From DATJPR01 sp035506295 (lineage in GTDB: Bacteria > Bacteroidota > Ignavibacteria > UBA10030 > UBA6906): a DNA stretch of 7,939 nt. The stretch covers positions 1 through 7,939 of the forward strand of contig DATJPR010000178.1 in NCBI GenBank assembly GCA_035506295.1. Direction: 5' to 3'. The notes beneath the pieces are model-generated. The model had not been told where the DNA came from and did not search any database. It saw nothing but the letters and a program-made list of their open reading frames with translations. This document shows positions 5,837 to 7,939 of the stretch, piece by piece (position 1 is the stretch's first letter; every line of letters starts with the position of its first letter). The position numbers and the translations under genes were made by a program.

Positions 5837-7138
5837 CTAGTGTCCCCGCCGCGCCGCCGTCTCTTTCAGGCTGCGCATGATCCCCTCGCCTTCCGCTTTC
5901 GGCGCCCGGAATCGGACGTGGATGCGTTTGCCGGTGAACCGTTTCTCGAGGATCTCCGAGACCTCGTGAATATGCGACAGCTCCCGGTACTGGTCCTGGG
6001 TGAGCGTCACTTCGTATTCCTGCGTCGTATCCACCAGCATGTGCACCATGAGATCACGGAGGCCGTTCATGTTGATGCCCCGCCATGCACTGATGAAGAC
6101 GGAGTTCGGATAGGCGGCCGCGATCCTCTGCATGAGCGAACGGTCCTGCAGGCGATCGATCTTGTTGAACACGCTGATGACCGGCTTGCCCGAGGCGCCA
6201 ATCTCCTCGAGCGTCTCGTTGACGACCGCCATCTGCTCCTCGAAGAGGGGATGGCTGATGTCCACGACGTGGAGGAGGAGGTCCGCTTCCGTGGCTTCAT
6301 CGAGGGTGCTTTTGAACGACGCCACCAGCTGATGCGGCAGCTTCCTGATGAAGCCGACGGTGTCCGAGAGCAACACCCGTTGCGCGCGGGAGAGTTCGAC
6401 CATGCGCACCGTGCTGTCGAGCGTTGCGAACAGACGGTCCTCGACCAGGACGCCCGCATCCGTGAACCAGTTGAGCAGCGTCGATTTCCCCACGTTGGTG
6501 TAGCCGACCAGCGCGACGCGCGGAAACCGATCGCGCCCCTGCCGTTGGGTCGCCCGCTCCTTCCGAATCTCCAACAATCTCGCCCGGAGGGTGCTGATGC
6601 GCGCGCGAATCACCCGGCGGTCGGTTTCGATTTGTGTTTCGCCCGGTCCCTTGGTGCCGATACCGCCGACGACACGGGAGAGGTGGGTCCACTGTCTGGT
6701 GAGCCGCGGGAGCATGTATTCCAGCTGTGCGACTTCCACCTGCGTCTTCGCTTCGCGCGTTCGCGCTCTGGAGGCAAAAATGTCCAGAATGATGCCGCTC
6801 CGATCGACGATCTTGCACTTGATGGTGCGTTCGAGGTTCCTGACCTGGACCGGCGACAGGTCGTCATCGAAGATGACGAGATCGATTGCTTCGGTGTCGC
6901 ACGCTTCCGCAACCTCCAGCACTTTCCCGCTCCCGATGTACGTGGCCGGATCGCCGCTGATCCGTTCCTGGATCAACCGCCTGATCACGACGGCGCCCGC
7001 CGATTCAGCGAGCTGCTGCAGTTCGTCGAGATTTTCTTCGACGCGCTGCCGACGGACCGTTCGCGTGGCGAGCCCGACGAGGAGCGCGCGCTCGGGGCGG
7101 AGTTCGGTGGCGCGAATTTCCAGCAGAGGCCGGTTCAT
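5837..7138 (-). CDS. hflX: GTPase HflX
   Basis: HflX is a GTPase that binds the large ribosomal subunit and in several bacteria splits stalled or hibernating 70S ribosomes, notably after heat stress. The 433-residue product is full length. The N-terminal HflX domain (about 15-150) includes YIGSGKVLEVAE and NLERTIKCKIVDRSGIILDIF. The conserved linker GGIGTKGPGETQIETDRR is at 158-175 and is followed by a helical segment. The GTPase domain has G1 GYTNVGKS (212-219), switch I around LFATLDST (T239), G3 DTVG (259-262), G4 NKID (325-328) and a G5-type SA at 350-351. A C-terminal domain follows. The start at 7138 is 6 bases after the stop of the upstream BatA-like gene. Its Shine-Dalgarno is weak, and a palindrome GGGATAATCCC lies 2 bases before the ATG. 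The phosphatase gene follows after 50 bases, so the three minus-strand genes look like one operon. Confidence 0.97.
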   Translation of the reverse strand: MNRPLLEIRATELRPERALLVGLATRTVRRQRVEENLDELQQLAESAGAVVIRRLIQERISGDPATYIGSGKVLEVAEACDTEAIDLVIFDDDLSPVQVRNLERTIKCKIVDRSGIILDIFASRARTREAKTQVEVAQLEYMLPRLTRQWTHLSRVVGGIGTKGPGETQIETDRRVIRARISTLRARLLEIRKERATQRQGRDRFPRVALVGYTNVGKSTLLNWFTDAGVLVEDRLFATLDSTVRMVELSRAQRVLLSDTVGFIRKLPHQLVASFKSTLDEATEADLLLHVVDISHPLFEEQMAVVNETLEEIGASGKPVISVFNKIDRLQDRSLMQRIAAAYPNSVFISAWRGINMNGLRDLMVHMLVDTTQEYEVTLTQDQYRELSHIHEVSEILEKRFTGKRIHVRFRAPKAEGEGIMRSLKETAARRGH

Positions 7139-7140
7139 GT

Positions 7141-7151
7141 GGGATTATCCC
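7141..7151. repeat. Short palindrome at the hflX start
   Basis: GGGATTATCCC is an 11-base palindrome (5-base arms around one central base). On the coding strand it contains the TAA stop of the BatA-like gene and ends 2 bases before the hflX ATG, occupying the place of the Shine-Dalgarno. It may be chance, a small hairpin or a protein site. Confidence 0.5.
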
Positions 7152-7939
7152 GGTCGGAGGTCACGTTGTTCCTCAACGCGGCGGAGTGCATTGCCAAGGG
7201 CGAGCTCAACGATGCCGAGAAGAAAGGCGGCAGCGATGAAGAAACGCCAGAGCTCGACGCCATAGCGTGATTGTTGGATTATTGACGAGGGAGAATCGGC
7301 GGCCGAAAGCAGATGCAGGCCCTCCTGCGGAATCCCCTCATGCGCGAAATACGCTTCCAGCTTCTGCTTGTCCGCCTGACGAAGATCAGACTCGGCGGTA
7401 TCGGCATTAACGGCGACCTGCGCGAGCGGTTCTCCCGGCGGCAACTGTCCGTTGAGCGGCACTCCCGGCGCAAGGCGATACAGTCGTTCAATGCCGGTTT
7501 CCTGCGTCGGCCCGCTCCGAAACGTTGCGGCTCCGGTGACGGGGCTGAACACAGGAACAACTTTTTCGGCCAGGCCCGACGGAGAGAAGAATGCAAACGT
7601 CGATCGCGCGTCCTGATTGCGAAGACGAAGATGGACTTCCACCGGCGTCCCGACGGTGGCCGGCGGCAGGGATGCCGATGCGTTGCCAAGGTAGTTCATC
7701 GACCGGTACATCAGCGGGGCAAAGAGCGCTGACGTGGGGAATGCCGACCATGATCCGGCCGCGTCCACGGTGAACACGAGGACTTTCCCCTCGCCTGCGG
7801 GGAATTCGGCGAGAAACGGAAGCTGATTGGAAAGCACCATGATCGCATGACCGGCCGTGCCCACATTGATGCCTGCCGACCTGAACACCGCCGGAGTCTC
7901 GACGTTGCCCCTCCTTGTCCCCCGGGCGTCTTCAAACAT
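7145..7939 (-). CDS. BatA-like membrane protein, C-terminal part (5' cut by window edge)
   Basis: This is the C-terminal part of a protein resembling the large BatA/aerotolerance-type membrane proteins, which carry an N-terminal double membrane segment, a vWA-like region and a C-terminal membrane anchor. In the 264 visible residues, GEGKVLVFTVDAAGSWSAFP (49-68) then LFAPLMYRSMNYLG match the stretch following the vWA-like region in such proteins. VNADTAESDLR (177-187) matches their conserved VNxDxxESDL motif, and WRFFIAAAFLLGIVELALGN (231-250) is a single C-terminal membrane helix followed by a charged tail. The frame runs off the right edge; the ATG at 7937-7939 is probably internal, because the visible part lacks the N-terminal domains. 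The protein most likely sits in the inner membrane with much of this region outside the cytoplasm. Function is unknown. It is followed by hflX after 6 bases. Confidence 0.8.
   Translation of the reverse strand: MFEDARGTRRGNVETPAVFRSAGINVGTAGHAIMVLSNQLPFLAEFPAGEGKVLVFTVDAAGSWSAFPTSALFAPLMYRSMNYLGNASASLPPATVGTPVEVHLRLRNQDARSTFAFFSPSGLAEKVVPVFSPVTGAATFRSGPTQETGIERLYRLAPGVPLNGQLPPGEPLAQVAVNADTAESDLRQADKQKLEAYFAHEGIPQEGLHLLSAADSPSSIIQQSRYGVELWRFFIAAAFLLGIVELALGNALRRVEEQRDLRPG

Noticed and set aside
4854..5840. 328-codon plus-strand frame across the end of the phosphorylase and opposite the phosphatase
   Set aside because: The phosphatase motifs on the minus strand are intact; this frame is a shadow without recognisable sequence.
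5753..7270. 505-codon open frame on the plus strand opposite hflX
   Set aside because: It is antisense to a certain HflX gene, its translation is rich in Arg, Asp, His and Pro with no recognisable domain, and such long stop-free antisense frames are common at this base composition.
1..7939. Mobile element, CRISPR array, toxin-antitoxin pair, phage defence system, tRNA or other structured RNA
   Set aside because: No transposase or integrase motifs, direct-repeat arrays, tRNA-like folds or gaps large enough to hold them were seen; the longest non-coding gap is 50 bases.

Overview
The window is a stretch of about 58% GC (estimated by eye) ordinary bacterial chromosome, almost completely coding, with no sign of mobile elements, CRISPR, tRNA or rRNA. 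The source is probably a free-living bacterium. A YfiT/BstA-like DinB protein beside a BatA-type membrane protein fits the Bacteroidota/Ignavibacteria (FCB) side or a similar phylum such as Acidobacteria or Gemmatimonadota. This placement is inferred from gene content only and is weak.

Plus strand, 1-5011: a tight co-directional run of six genes. In order they are a radical SAM Fe-S protein of the PflX type (5' end cut by the window), a DinB/YfiT-like thiol-transferase-fold protein, orotate phosphoribosyltransferase (pyrE), a MscS-type mechanosensitive channel, a Nudix hydrolase of the ADP-ribose pyrophosphatase type, and a pyrimidine-nucleoside phosphorylase. Three junctions are ATGA stop/start overlaps (961, 3117, 3674), one is a 17-base overlap (2029-2045), and the only gap is 17 bases (before pyrE). 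This looks like one transcript with translational coupling. Its promoter lies upstream of the window.

Minus strand, 7939-4959: a second co-directional run enters from the right edge. It holds the C-terminal part of a BatA-like membrane protein, then the ribosome-associated GTPase HflX (6-base gap), then an inositol-monophosphatase-family enzyme (50-base gap, good Shine-Dalgarno). It converges on the plus-strand run.

The two runs do not merely meet. The last 53 bases of the phosphorylase gene (4959-5011) are also the last 53 bases of the inositol-phosphatase gene, and that overlap holds two back-to-back inverted repeats that could act as a two-way transcription stop. This is the most distinctive local structure.

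Functionally, pyrE, the Nudix enzyme and the phosphorylase share ribose-phosphate and nucleotide chemistry. The radical SAM protein, the DinB protein and the channel have no obvious link to them. I found no convincing evidence of a new defence, mobile or secretion system. The findings are local observations on gene arrangement and under-studied families.
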